NCBI RefSeq assembly: GCF_002556545.1
Contig: NZ_CP022685.1
Location: forward strand, 1,674,001 to 1,738,000
Length of the DNA: 64,000 nucleotides
Source of the DNA: Streptomyces formicae
Lineage (GTDB): Bacteria; Actinomycetota; Actinomycetes; Streptomycetales; Streptomycetaceae
Direction: 5' to 3'
Within the stretch, counting starts at the first letter, position 1. Each line of letters starts with the position of its first letter. Positions 1 to 9,111 of the stretch are shown one piece after another. The notes below the pieces were generated by a model that made no database searches, was not told the origin of the DNA, and saw nothing but the letters and a program-made list of their open reading frames with translations. The translations under genes and the position numbers were made by a program.

Positions 1-942
1 CTCGCCGAGGGGCTCGTGGCCGTGCACGAGGCCGGTGTCGTGCACCGGGACCTGAAGCCGTCGAACATCCTGCTGTCCCCGAAGGGGCCGCGGATCATCG
101 ACTTCGGCATCGCCTGGGCCACGGGGGCCTCGACGCTCACGCACGTCGGTACGGCCGTCGGCTCGCCCGGGTTCCTCGCGCCCGAGCAGGTGCGCGGCGC
201 CGCCGTCACGCCCGCCACCGACGTGTTCGCGCTGGGGGCCACCCTCGCGTACGCGGGCATGGCGGACTCGCCCTTCGGGCACGGCAGTTCCGAGGTCATG
301 CTCTACCGCGTCGTACACGAGGAGGCGCAGCTGCACGGTGTGCCCGACGCGCTCGCGCCGCTGATCAGGGCCTGTCTCGCCAAGGATCCCGAGGAGCGGC
401 CCAGCACGCTCCAACTGTCGCTCAGGCTCAAGGAGATCGCCGCGCGCGAGGCCCAGGGGCTCGGTGACGTGCGGCCGCCCGCGCCGCGCCAGGACCACGA
501 CCGGCCCACGGGACGGCTCGCCGAGGGGTACGCGGAGCAGCGCACCCAGCGGCGTGCGGCGCCCGGTGCCACTCCCCCGCCGCGGACGGGATCCTCACGG
601 CCCAACGCGTCGCGGCCTAGTGCGTCGCGGTCCGGCTCGCGCCCCGGCGCGCCCAGGAACACCACGCGCTCCGGCAGCAGGTCGGCGCCGCGCAGCGGCA
701 CCGGGCGGCAGGGGCCGCGCACCACGGGTACGGGGCGAAGGGGGCCCGCCAATCCCCGGCTGCTTCGCCAGCGGCTCTTCGTCTTCGTGGTCGTGACGCT
801 GCTCGTGGCCCTCGGCATCGCCGCGGCCCAGGGGTGCCAGGGGCCCGCGCGCGGCCTCGGGGACAGCGACGTACACCCGGGGCAGTCGCAGCAGTCGCAC
901 GGTCCGCGGGTCGATTCCGGGCACGGCGCCCCGCAGAGCTGA
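1..942 (+). CDS. Serine/threonine protein kinase, 3' part
   Basis: This is the C-terminal part of a Hanks-type kinase; the N-lobe lies outside the window. The frame is open from base 1. The catalytic loop HRDLKPSN is near base 46, the metal-binding DFG near 112, and the APE of the activation segment near 180. After the kinase fold (to about base 460) comes a Ser/Arg/Pro-rich linker. A single membrane helix (about 772-828, FVFVVVTLLVALGIAAA) and a short outer tail follow. This is the usual Streptomyces plan of a cytoplasmic kinase anchored by one C-terminal helix. No PASTA repeats are visible, so it is not PknB-like. The substrate is unknown. Confidence 0.93.
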   Translation, partial: LAEGLVAVHEAGVVHRDLKPSNILLSPKGPRIIDFGIAWATGASTLTHVGTAVGSPGFLAPEQVRGAAVTPATDVFALGATLAYAGMADSPFGHGSSEVMLYRVVHEEAQLHGVPDALAPLIRACLAKDPEERPSTLQLSLRLKEIAAREAQGLGDVRPPAPRQDHDRPTGRLAEGYAEQRTQRRAAPGATPPPRTGSSRPNASRPSASRSGSRPGAPRNTTRSGSRSAPRSGTGRQGPRTTGTGRRGPANPRLLRQRLFVFVVVTLLVALGIAAAQGCQGPARGLGDSDVHPGQSQQSHGPRVDSGHGAPQS

Positions 943-954
943 GGGGCGCTCCCC

Positions 955-1773
955 TCAGAGCCGGGGGCGGCCCGTCGCCACCGCGTAGAAGGCGACCGCG
1001 GCCGCCGCTCCCACGTTGAGCGAGTCCACGCCGTGGGCCATCGGGATGCGGACCCATTCGTCGGCCGCGACCAGGGCCTGGGTGGAGAGTCCGTCGCCCT
1101 CGGCGCCGAGCATCAGCGCCACGCGGTCCATCCGGTGCGGTGCCACCTCGTCCAGGGACTCGGCCTTCTCGTCCGGGGTGAGGGCGAGGAGGTTGAAGCC
1201 CGCCTCGCGCACGCCGTCGAGGCCCTTGGGCCAGGACTCCAGGCGGGCGTAGGGGACCGAGAAGACGGCGCCCATCGAGACCTTGACCGAGCGGCGGTAG
1301 AGCGGGTCGGCGCAGTCCGGTGAGAGCAGGACCGCGTCCATGCCGAGGGCCGCGGCGGAGCGGAAGATCGCGCCGATGTTGGTGTGGTCGTTCACCGCCT
1401 CCATGACGACCACGCGGCGGGTGGTGGCGAGGAGTTCGTCGGCGGTGGGCAGCGGCTTGCGCTGCATCGAGGCGAGGGCGCCGCGGTGCACGTGGTAGCC
1501 GGTGACGCGCTCGGCGAGGTCCGGGCTCACCGCGTACACGGGGGCCGGGAGTTCGTCGATGACGTCGCGCATGACGTCGACCCACTTGGCCGAGAGCAGC
1601 ATCGAGCGCATCTCGTAGCCGGCGTCCTTGGCCCGTCTGATGACCTTCTCGCCCTCGGCGATGAACAGTCCCTCGGCCGGTTCGCGCCTGCGGCGCAGTT
1701 CGACGTCGGTCAGGCCGGTGAAGTCGCGCAGGCGCGGGTCGTCGGGGTCGTCGACGGTGATGAGATCAGCCAC
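955..1773 (-). CDS. TrmH/SpoU-family RNA 2'-O-methyltransferase
   Basis: This is a predicted SAM-dependent RNA ribose methyltransferase with the SPOUT trefoil-knot fold, 272 residues. The three family motifs are visible: NHTNIGAIFRSA near residue 130, LMLGAEGDGLS near 220, and IPMAHGVDSLNVGAAAAVAFY at the C-terminus, which forms the SAM-binding knot. The first 100 residues resemble the SpoU substrate-binding domain (AEGEKVIRRA). It converges on the kinase gene with a 12 bp gap. A second, distinct SpoU-type gene lies at 60878-61723. Whether the target is rRNA or tRNA cannot be read from the sequence. Confidence 0.92.
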   Translation of the reverse strand: MADLITVDDPDDPRLRDFTGLTDVELRRRREPAEGLFIAEGEKVIRRAKDAGYEMRSMLLSAKWVDVMRDVIDELPAPVYAVSPDLAERVTGYHVHRGALASMQRKPLPTADELLATTRRVVVMEAVNDHTNIGAIFRSAAALGMDAVLLSPDCADPLYRRSVKVSMGAVFSVPYARLESWPKGLDGVREAGFNLLALTPDEKAESLDEVAPHRMDRVALMLGAEGDGLSTQALVAADEWVRIPMAHGVDSLNVGAAAAVAFYAVATGRPRL

Positions 1774-1862
1774 AGGGTGATACTGCCTTGTCCTGGGTGT
1801 GGTGCCAACGGCTGGGAACGGGTCGCGTTACCGCTGGTTACGTTCGGGGTGGGGCGGGCCGG

Positions 1863-3101
1863 TCAGGCGGTGGGCGCGGGGCCGACCTTCACGACCTCGC
1901 CGATGACGATGACCGCGGGGGGCTTCACCTCGTGGGTGCGCACCGCGTCGGCGACCGTGCCGAGCGTCGCGTCGACGCGGCGCTGGGCGGCCGTCGTGCC
2001 CTCCTGGATCAGGGCGAGCGGGGTGTCGGCCGCCTTGCCGTGGGCGATCAGGGCCTCGGCGATCTTGCCGATCTTGTCGACGCCCATGAGGATCACGAGG
2101 GTGCCGCGCAGCTTGGCCAGGGACCGCCAGTCGACGAGGGAGCGCTCGTCGTCCGGGGCCACGTGGCCGCTGACCACCGTGAACTCGTGGGCGACGCCCC
2201 GGTGGGTGACGGGGATGCCGGCGGCCGAGGGCACCGAGATCGAGCTGGAGATGCCGGGTACGACGGTGCAGGTGATGCCCGCGTCGGCGAGCGCCTGGAG
2301 CTCCTCCATGCCTCGGCCGTAGACGTAGGGGTCGCCGCCCTTCAGGCGGACGACGGCCTTGCCCTGCTTGGCGTGCTCGATCAGGGCGTTGTTGATCGCC
2401 TCCTGGGCCATGAAACGGCCGTACGGGATCTTCGCCGCGTCGATCACCTCGACGTGCGGCGGGAGCTCGTCCAGGAGGTCGCGGGGGCCGAGGCGGTCGG
2501 CGATGACGACGTCCGCCGCGGCGAGCAGGCGGCGCCCACGGACCGTGATCAGGTCGGGGTCGCCGGGGCCGCCGCCGACGAGCGCGACGCCCGGGGTGCG
2601 CACGCGCAGGTGCGGGGCGACGAGGCTGCCGTCGCGCAGGCCCTCGACGACCGCGTCGCGGATCGCCGCCGTGCGGCGCGGGTCGCGGTCGTGCAGGTCG
2701 CTGCTGAGTACGGCGACGGTCACGCCCTCGGAGCGGCCCGTGGCCGGGGTCCACGCGGTGGCCGCCTCCGCGTCGTCGGAGCGCACGCACCAGACGCGGT
2801 GGGCCTCCGCCTCCGCGGACGCCTGGGTGTTCGCCGCCGCGTCGCTGGTGGCGATCAGGGCGTACCAGGCGTCGTGCAGGTCACCGCTCTCGTAGCGGCG
2901 ACGCTCCCAGGTGAGCTCGCCCGCGTCGGCCATCGCCTCCACGGAGGGTGTCGCGGACGGGGACACGAGGAGGATGTCGGCGCCCGCGTTGACCAGGGCG
3001 GGGAGGCGGCGCTGGGCGACCTGGCCGCCACCGAGGACGACGACGCGACGGCCGGTGAGGCGGAGACCTACGGGGTAGGCGGGGTTTTCGGCCATGGCCA
3101 T
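1863..3101 (-). CDS. cobA: Uroporphyrinogen-III C-methyltransferase with precorrin-2 dehydrogenase domain
   Basis: This enzyme acts in siroheme and cobalamin synthesis. The N-terminal ~150 residues are a CysG-type NAD-binding domain (VVVLGGGQVAQRRL near residue 20), which oxidises precorrin-2. The C-terminal ~250 residues are the SAM-dependent methyltransferase (LVGGGPGDPDLITVRG near 165, VRLKGGDPYVYGRG near 245). At 412 residues it is shorter than E. coli CysG, so the ferrochelatase dimerisation part may be reduced. The first of two in-frame ATGs is preferred because GAGGAG lies nine bases before it. It shares strand and pathway with cobT and cobL. Confidence 0.93.
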   Translation of the reverse strand: MAMAENPAYPVGLRLTGRRVVVLGGGQVAQRRLPALVNAGADILLVSPSATPSVEAMADAGELTWERRRYESGDLHDAWYALIATSDAAANTQASAEAEAHRVWCVRSDDAEAATAWTPATGRSEGVTVAVLSSDLHDRDPRRTAAIRDAVVEGLRDGSLVAPHLRVRTPGVALVGGGPGDPDLITVRGRRLLAAADVVIADRLGPRDLLDELPPHVEVIDAAKIPYGRFMAQEAINNALIEHAKQGKAVVRLKGGDPYVYGRGMEELQALADAGITCTVVPGISSSISVPSAAGIPVTHRGVAHEFTVVSGHVAPDDERSLVDWRSLAKLRGTLVILMGVDKIGKIAEALIAHGKAADTPLALIQEGTTAAQRRVDATLGTVADAVRTHEVKPPAVIVIGEVVKVGPAPTA

Positions 3102-3208
3102 GTCTGGGGGCTCCTCGTGCGGGGCGTTGCGGCTGCCGCTGCGACGGTGGGGCGGCTCTTTGACGTGCGGGTTTCAGTATGGCGGCTGTCTCACGCCGCG
3201 GTCATGGT

Positions 3209-3282
3209 GCTCGGCGACGGAGCGTTGTGCCCACCCGTGCCGCCCTGCGGCACGCCTGCCCACAACAGGCGGCACGGGTGGG
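3209..3282. repeat. Dispersed palindromic element, copy 1
   Basis: This intergenic element lies just past the cobT stop and probably serves as its terminator. An outer 15 bp perfect inverted repeat (3230-3244 with 3268-3282) encloses an inner hairpin GTGCCGC-CCT-GCGGCAC and a GCCTG/CAGGC stem. A second copy at 18953-19015 keeps the inner stems, with one compensatory base-pair change. Confidence 0.75.
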
Positions 3283-3291
3283 ACCGCGAAA

Positions 3292-6200
3292 CTACTTCTC
3301 CGTGACGCCCGCCGAGTCGAACGTCGCCACCTCGTGCATCGCACGGGCCGCGCTCTGGACCACCGGGAGGGCGAGCAGGGCACCGGTGCCCTCGCCGAGG
3401 CGCAGGTCAAGGTCGACCAGGGGGCGCAGGCCCAGCTTGTTCAGGGCCGCCACGTGGCCCGGTTCCGCGCTGCGGTGGCCCGCGATGCAGGCCGCGAGGA
3501 CCTCGGGGGCGATGGCGCGGGCGACCAGGGCGGCGGCACCGGCGCTGACGCCGTCCAGGATGACCGGGGTGCGCAGCGAAGCGCCCCCGAGCAGGAGGCC
3601 GACCATCGCCGCGTGCTCCAGGCCACCGATCGCGGAGAGGACGCCGATCGGGTCCGCGGGGTCGGGCTTGTGGAGGTCCAGGGCGCGGCGGACCACCTCG
3701 ACCTTGCGGGTGTGCATCTCGTCGTTGATGCCGGTGCCCCGGCCGGTGACCTCGGCCGGGTCGGTGTCCGTGTAGACGGAGATGAGGGCCGCCGACGCCG
3801 TGGTGTTGGCGATGCCCATCTCGCCGGTGAGCAGCGCCTTGTTACCGGCCGCCACCAGGTCGCGGGCCGTCTCGATGCCCACCTCGATGGCCGCCTTGAC
3901 CTCTTCGCGGGTCAGCGCGGGGCCGGTCGTCATGTCGGCCGTGCCCGCGCGCACCTTGCGGGGCAACAGGCCCGGCGTGGCCGGGAGTTCGCTGGCCACG
4001 CCCACGTCAATGACGCAGACCTCGGCGCCCACCTGGTTGGCGAAGGCGTTGCAGACCGCGCCGCCGCCGAGGAAGTTGGCGACCATCTGCGCGGTCACCT
4101 CCTGGGGCCAGGCGGTGACGCCCTGGGCGTGCACGCCGTGGTCGCCCGCGAAGATCGCGACGGCCGCGGGCTCCGGGATGGGCGGCGGGCACATCCGGGA
4201 CAGGCCGGACAGCTGGGCGGAGATGATCTCCAGCATGCCGAGCGCGCCCGGCGGCTTCGTCATCCGCTTCTGGCGTTCCCACGCCTCGCCGAGCGCCTTG
4301 GCGTCCAGCGGGCGGATGTTGGAGACGGTCTCGGCGAGCAGGTCGTGCGGGTCCTCGCCGGGCAGCGCGCGGCGGCCGTACGTCTCCTCGTGGACGACCC
4401 AGGAGAGCGGGCGGCGCTTGGACCAGCCCGCCTGCATCAGCTCGGGCTCGTCGGGGAACTCGTCGACGTACCCCACGCAGAGGTAGGCGACGACCTCCAG
4501 GTGCTCGGGCAGGCCGAGGGCGCGGACCATCTCGCGCTCGTCGAAGAAGCTGACCCAGCCGACGCCGAGGCCCTCGGCCCGGGCGGCGAGCCAGAGGTTC
4601 TCGACGGCGAGCGCCGAGGAGTACGGGGCCATCTGCGGCTGGGTGTGCCGGCCGAGGGTGTGGCGGCCGCCGCGGGTGGGGTCGGCGGTGACGACGATGT
4701 TCACCGGGGTGTCGAGGATCGCCTCGATCTTCAGTTCCTTGAACTGCTTCGCGCGGCCCTTGGGCAGGGACTTGGCATACGCCTCGCGCTGGCGCTGCGC
4801 CAGTTCGTGCATCGTGCGCCGGGTCTCGGCGGACTTGATGACGACGAAGTCCCAGGGCTGGGAGTGGCCGACCGAAGGGGCGGTGTGCGCGGCCTCCAGG
4901 ACGCGGAGCAGCACCTCGTGCGGGATGGCGTCGGAGCGGAAGCCGTTGCGGATGTCACGGCGCTCGCGCATGACGCGCAGGACGGCCTCGCGCTCGGCGT
5001 CGTCGTAGGCCGGGGCGGGGGCACCCGCGGCTGCGGGGAGCTCGGTGGCCGGGTCGACGGGTACGTCGACAGGTGCGTCGACGGGCTCGCCCACGGGCTG
5101 GTCGGCGCCGAGGGCCTCGGGGGCTCCGGTCGCTTCGAACGCCTCGGGGGCGTCCTGGGTTCCGACGGCGTCGGGGGCTTCGGGGGCCTCGGCGAGCTCG
5201 GTCGCCTCCTGCGCCGCGAGGACTTCGGTTCCCTCCGGGGTGGCAGGCGCCGCGAAGACTTCGGGCGCCTCGGGGGCACCGGGCGTCTCAGGTGCTTCGG
5301 GTACTTCGGGTGCTGCGGGCGCTACGGCCATCTCAGGTGCTTCGGCCACTTCCGTCACTTCGTTCGCATCGATCGGTTCGAACGAGATGACGTCGTCGGC
5401 CTCGTCCAATTCCTCGGCCAGGTCGGCCGTCTCGGGCGCCGCGGGGAACTCGGCAGGGGCGACCGGTGTGACCGGCGCCGCCTCGACGGTTCCCACGGCG
5501 TCGCCCGTGGTCTCGCTCTCCGGGGCCACCGACGGCGGCGCGGCGGCCGCGTCGGGGCCCTCGGCGGTGGGTGCCGCCGCGACGGCGTCGCCGTCGCGCG
5601 GGGCGGGCACGGTGGTGGGGTACTGCTGGGCGTCCGCCGACGGGTCGTGGGCGGGCGCCTCTTCCGGCTCCGGCTGTGCCGGCTGCGGCCCCGGCTGCTC
5701 CGGCTGTTCCGTCGGAAGTACGGCGATGGGGGCGGCGTCCGCCTCGGCGGGCGCGCCCTGCACCGGGGCCTGCCCGGCGTCCGCGGCGGCCGCTTCGGCC
5801 TCGGCTGCCGGGTCCTCCTGAGGGACGACCAGCGGGTGCGGAGGCGTCGGCGCCAGGTGCGGTGTCGTCGGGACCATGCCGTCCACCGGCACGAACTGGC
5901 CGATGGGCGTGGGCGCTTGGTGGGCGCCGTGCGCGGCGTGCTCACCGGGGAGCGACGTGGGCACGGGACCGGCCATGTCCTGGGGAACCTGCGGTCCTGG
6001 AACGTCCGCCGGGCCCTGGGCGGCGTGCCGGGCCTCGGCCGGGTGGCCGCCGTCGGCCGCGCGCGAGCGCTGGGCGCCGACCGCGGCGATCCCCGCGGGC
6101 ACGCCCTGCGCGGCGTCGGGGGTGAATCCGGGCTGCTGAGCCGACTCGTCGGCGTGCGGGAAGGGCGCGCCGTCCCACGGCTGGGCGGAGGCGACGGCGA

Positions 6201-7377
6201 ACGGCGTCTGCGCCATGGCGGCGGCAGGCACCGCGGCGGCAGGCACGGCCTGGGCGAAGGCGGGCTGCTCGGCGTGGGCGTCCGCGGCCTCCGCGGCGTC
6301 GGCTGCCTGGGGGAAGGCGGTGTGCTCGGGCATGGCCGTGTGCTCGGGCATGCCGGGGAGCACGGCGCCGGGAGGCGGCGTGCCGTGGGCCGGAGTGGTC
6401 GGAGGGACCGGGGAGGTCGGCGAGGCCGGGGAGGCCGGTGCGAACTCCGCGCCCTGCTCGGCGTACTGCCCCTGCCCGTTCAGCGCCTGCTCGGAGAGCC
6501 CCTGCTCAGGCGTCTCCCCGGGCAGCTCGGAAGCGCGTGCCTCCGGCGCCTCTGTGGTCTGTGGTGCGAATGTGTCGTCCGGTTCGTCCGGGACACCCGC
6601 GAACCCAGAGGCGTCCGGGGCGCCCGAGACGCCCGTGTCACCTGGGACGACCGTTTCTGCTGGTGCGGCGTACGCCCCCTGCGGCCCGGACGGCTGCGCG
6701 GTCCAGGGCGTGGCTCCCTGCGGCGAAGGCATCCCCGTTTCGTCGCGCGGGATGTCGAGGTACTCGGGTCCGGTGGTCGGCGGACCGGCGTGACGTACGG
6801 GCACGGCGTGCTGCGGCGGCGTCGCCCCGGCGGGGCCGCGGTCGGCGAGCGAGCGCACGGGGCTGCCCGCGCCGTCGGGCACGGCGGGACCCGAGGGGCC
6901 ACGGTGCAACGGGCGGCGGGCGGGGCCCGAGTGGGACGAGGCGGGCGGGGAGCCGGGCATGCGGACACCGTTCAGGTCGACGGAGCCGCTGTCCCGGCCC
7001 GAGGTCTCGTGCGGCCCCGGCTGGTGCACGGCCTCCGGACGGGCCGTGGCGGGTGCGCCGTGCCCCGTCGGCTCGCCGTGGGCGGAGGGCTGGGCGTACC
7101 CCGGAGCCTGCGCGTGGCCGGGGGCCTGGGCGTGGCCCGGAGCCTGCGCGTGGCCGGGGAAGGCGAAGCCCTGAGCCGGGGTGTGGCCCTGCTGCGCCGA
7201 CTGTGCCTCGCTCCACGCGCCCTGGGCGCCCGGCATCAGCAGCAGGTCGTCGTCCTCGGCGGGGCTGTCGGAGGGGTCGAGGAAGGTGTACGCACCCGGC
7301 GCGGGGACGCCGGGCTGTTCCACCATGCCTGCGTTCTCCGGCAGCCCCTCGCCCGGGACCTGGCCGGTGTCGGTCAT
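3292..7377 (-). CDS. cobT: BluB-CobT fusion: dimethylbenzimidazole synthase / nicotinate-nucleotide:DMB phosphoribosyltransferase with giant disordered N-terminus
   Basis: A 1361-residue protein for B12 lower-ligand assembly. Residues 1 to about 790 are Pro/Ala/Glu/Gly-rich with no visible fold. Residues ~792-1005 are a BluB-type nitroreductase domain (ERRDIRNGF, AAHTAPSVGHSQPWDF), which cleaves FMNH2 to 5,6-dimethylbenzimidazole. Residues ~1012-1361 are CobT, which phosphoribosylates it; FAGDHGVH and LRLGEGTGA with the catalytic Glu are present. The ATG at 7377 is chosen because GAGGGG stands six bases upstream, whereas a start 18 bases earlier lacks a site. Typical BluB (~220 aa) and CobT (~350 aa) are separate proteins, so the fusion channels product to the next enzyme. 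It is co-oriented with cobL and cobA. Confidence 0.92.
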   Translation of the reverse strand: MTDTGQVPGEGLPENAGMVEQPGVPAPGAYTFLDPSDSPAEDDDLLLMPGAQGAWSEAQSAQQGHTPAQGFAFPGHAQAPGHAQAPGHAQAPGYAQPSAHGEPTGHGAPATARPEAVHQPGPHETSGRDSGSVDLNGVRMPGSPPASSHSGPARRPLHRGPSGPAVPDGAGSPVRSLADRGPAGATPPQHAVPVRHAGPPTTGPEYLDIPRDETGMPSPQGATPWTAQPSGPQGAYAAPAETVVPGDTGVSGAPDASGFAGVPDEPDDTFAPQTTEAPEARASELPGETPEQGLSEQALNGQGQYAEQGAEFAPASPASPTSPVPPTTPAHGTPPPGAVLPGMPEHTAMPEHTAFPQAADAAEAADAHAEQPAFAQAVPAAAVPAAAMAQTPFAVASAQPWDGAPFPHADESAQQPGFTPDAAQGVPAGIAAVGAQRSRAADGGHPAEARHAAQGPADVPGPQVPQDMAGPVPTSLPGEHAAHGAHQAPTPIGQFVPVDGMVPTTPHLAPTPPHPLVVPQEDPAAEAEAAAADAGQAPVQGAPAEADAAPIAVLPTEQPEQPGPQPAQPEPEEAPAHDPSADAQQYPTTVPAPRDGDAVAAAPTAEGPDAAAAPPSVAPESETTGDAVGTVEAAPVTPVAPAEFPAAPETADLAEELDEADDVISFEPIDANEVTEVAEAPEMAVAPAAPEVPEAPETPGAPEAPEVFAAPATPEGTEVLAAQEATELAEAPEAPDAVGTQDAPEAFEATGAPEALGADQPVGEPVDAPVDVPVDPATELPAAAGAPAPAYDDAEREAVLRVMRERRDIRNGFRSDAIPHEVLLRVLEAAHTAPSVGHSQPWDFVVIKSAETRRTMHELAQRQREAYAKSLPKGRAKQFKELKIEAILDTPVNIVVTADPTRGGRHTLGRHTQPQMAPYSSALAVENLWLAARAEGLGVGWVSFFDEREMVRALGLPEHLEVVAYLCVGYVDEFPDEPELMQAGWSKRRPLSWVVHEETYGRRALPGEDPHDLLAETVSNIRPLDAKALGEAWERQKRMTKPPGALGMLEIISAQLSGLSRMCPPPIPEPAAVAIFAGDHGVHAQGVTAWPQEVTAQMVANFLGGGAVCNAFANQVGAEVCVIDVGVASELPATPGLLPRKVRAGTADMTTGPALTREEVKAAIEVGIETARDLVAAGNKALLTGEMGIANTTASAALISVYTDTDPAEVTGRGTGINDEMHTRKVEVVRRALDLHKPDPADPIGVLSAIGGLEHAAMVGLLLGGASLRTPVILDGVSAGAAALVARAIAPEVLAACIAGHRSAEPGHVAALNKLGLRPLVDLDLRLGEGTGALLALPVVQSAARAMHEVATFDSAGVTEK

Positions 7378-7734
7378 GCGTAACCCCTCGCCCATCGGTT
7401 AGTGCGTCTTCGACCGCCCCTCAGCCTTCGGCCGGGGAGGCCCCATTGCCCGGAGCGGCGCACCAACCGCCCGTCATCCTCAACGAGCGTGCGCGCCGCG
7501 CGGCACGAACCGCTTACCGGACAACAGGCATTGTCCCGGTCGGCCCGCCACCGCGGCAGCTTGATCGGCCACGGCCCACTGTGGACTGCGCCACGTTGCG
7601 CGTCCTCCGGTCATGCCGTACCACACACACCCCTCAAAACGGGCGAGCTTTCCGGACATTGGCCAACGAACTGCTGGACACCCGGGTGCAGTACAACGAT
7701 CGGCCAGCCTACCCCGCGCCGTACGCCGACCGGG
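7378..7734. other. Intergenic region between cobL and cobT
   Basis: This 357 bp stretch holds the presumed cobT promoter region on the minus strand. I see an imperfect inverted repeat, ACCGGACAA (7516-7524) with TTGTCCCGGT (7531-7540), loop CAGGCA, which could be an operator or a hairpin. I looked for the conserved B12-box of a cobalamin riboswitch on the minus strand and did not find it. No convincing reading frame is present. Confidence 0.5.
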
Positions 7735-8961
7735 TCACGGGGAACGGTCCGGCAGCCGCCCGGAGAGCAGGAATACCACCGTCCGCTTCTCCTCGCGCCA
7801 CGCGCGTGTGTCGAGCTCCACGGACTGCAGGAGGGCACATTCGACGACGTACCCGTGCTCGGTCAGATCCCTGCCGATGAGCTCGGCGGCGTCGCGTGTC
7901 GCGGCGTGCGTCACGATGCGCTCGGGGCGCCGGTCGGCGACCGCGGAGACCACCGCGGCTCCCCCGCCGCCGACCCGTACGACATCGGGTTCGGGAAGGT
8001 CTTCGAGGATGTGCGGGGCGACGCCGTGCACGGTCTGCGCCTGGACCCCGAAGCGGCGCACCGCTGCCGTGGTGCGGCCGAGCGCGTCGGCGTCGCGGTC
8101 GACGGCGATCACCGCGGCGCCGAACCTGGCGGCCTCCGCGGTGAAGGCGCCGCTGCCGCAGCCGATGTCCCAGACCAGGTCGCCCACGCGCGGGCCGGTC
8201 CTGGCGAGTTGGGCGGAGCGCAGCCGGTCGGTCTCGCCCTCGCCGAGCCAGATGTCGCCGCCGTACTCCGCGGCGGGCAGCGCCCAGCCGCGCGGCCCCG
8301 TGCCCGGCTCGCGGCCGGTGATCCAGCCGGTGTCCGGGGAGGCCGCGGCGCCGGGCCCCGAACCGCCGATGACGATGACGACGTTCGGGTCGCGCCAGGC
8401 GTGGTCGGCGGCCTTGTCGGAGGTGACCACGGAGACCTGCTCGCGGTCGGTGCCGAGTTCCTCGCAGATCACGAAGGTGCGGTGGACGCCGTCGAGCAGC
8501 AGGCCGAGTTCGGCGGGGCCCGCGCCCGGTGAGGTGAGGACGGCGACCTTGGGGTGGGCGCGGCAGACGTTCACGGCGCGGCGCAGGGTGCGGCGGTGGG
8601 CGACCACGACCTCGGCGTCGTCCCAGGGCATCCCGGCGCGGGCGAAGGCCTGGGCGACGGAGGAGACGGCGGGCACCACTTCGACCTCAAGGCCGAATTC
8701 GGGCGCGCGCAGGGTGCGTACGACGCCGAAGAAGCCGGGGTCGCCGTCGGCCAGGACCACGGCGGTGCCCCGGTGGGCGGCGATGCGGCGGGCGGCGAGG
8801 GAGACGCTGCCGAGGCGGATCCGTTCGGCGCGGGCGGGGACCTCGTCCAGTGCCAGGTGGTGGGCGGCGCCCGCCACGAGCGTGGCCGCGCCGAGCGCGG
8901 AGCGGGCGGCGGCGGTCAGTGGCGTGCCGTCCCAGCCGATCACCGTGACCCGGTCGGCCAT
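7735..8961 (-). CDS. cobL: Precorrin-6Y C5,15-methyltransferase (decarboxylating)
   Basis: A bifunctional corrin-ring enzyme: SAM-dependent methylation at C5 and C15 with decarboxylation of the C12 acetate. The N-terminal ~200 residues are the CbiE tetrapyrrole methylase (VTVIGWDGTPL, LADGDPGFFGV). The C-terminal ~180 residues are the CbiT Rossmann methyltransferase (LVWDIGCGSGAFTAEAA near residue 255). The length of 408 residues is normal for the CbiET fusion. It heads the minus-strand cob group, 357 bp upstream of the BluB-CobT gene. Confidence 0.95.
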   Translation of the reverse strand: MADRVTVIGWDGTPLTAAARSALGAATLVAGAAHHLALDEVPARAERIRLGSVSLAARRIAAHRGTAVVLADGDPGFFGVVRTLRAPEFGLEVEVVPAVSSVAQAFARAGMPWDDAEVVVAHRRTLRRAVNVCRAHPKVAVLTSPGAGPAELGLLLDGVHRTFVICEELGTDREQVSVVTSDKAADHAWRDPNVVIVIGGSGPGAAASPDTGWITGREPGTGPRGWALPAAEYGGDIWLGEGETDRLRSAQLARTGPRVGDLVWDIGCGSGAFTAEAARFGAAVIAVDRDADALGRTTAAVRRFGVQAQTVHGVAPHILEDLPEPDVVRVGGGGAAVVSAVADRRPERIVTHAATRDAAELIGRDLTEHGYVVECALLQSVELDTRAWREEKRTVVFLLSGRLPDRSP

Positions 8962-9111
8962 CGTCGTCTGTCTCCTGAGGTCTCGCGGGGCGTCCGTGCG
9001 GGGCGGCGGTGGCAGGGGCGGCCGCGCACGCGGCCAGGGGCGAGCGTACCTGGTGGCGCCCGGCGGTGCCCCGGCGCCGCGGGGCGGGCGCCGGGCCGAG
9101 AAGGGCCCGGC

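Noticed and set aside
3094..7383. A 1429-codon open frame on the plus strand opposite cobT
   Set aside because: It is Gly/Arg/Val-rich with no domain and mirrors the third-codon bias of cobT. BluB and CobT motifs on the minus strand prove which strand codes.
7378..7734. Cobalamin riboswitch upstream of cobT
   Set aside because: I looked for the conserved B12-box and the long multi-stem layout on the minus strand and did not see them. A covariance-model search would decide.
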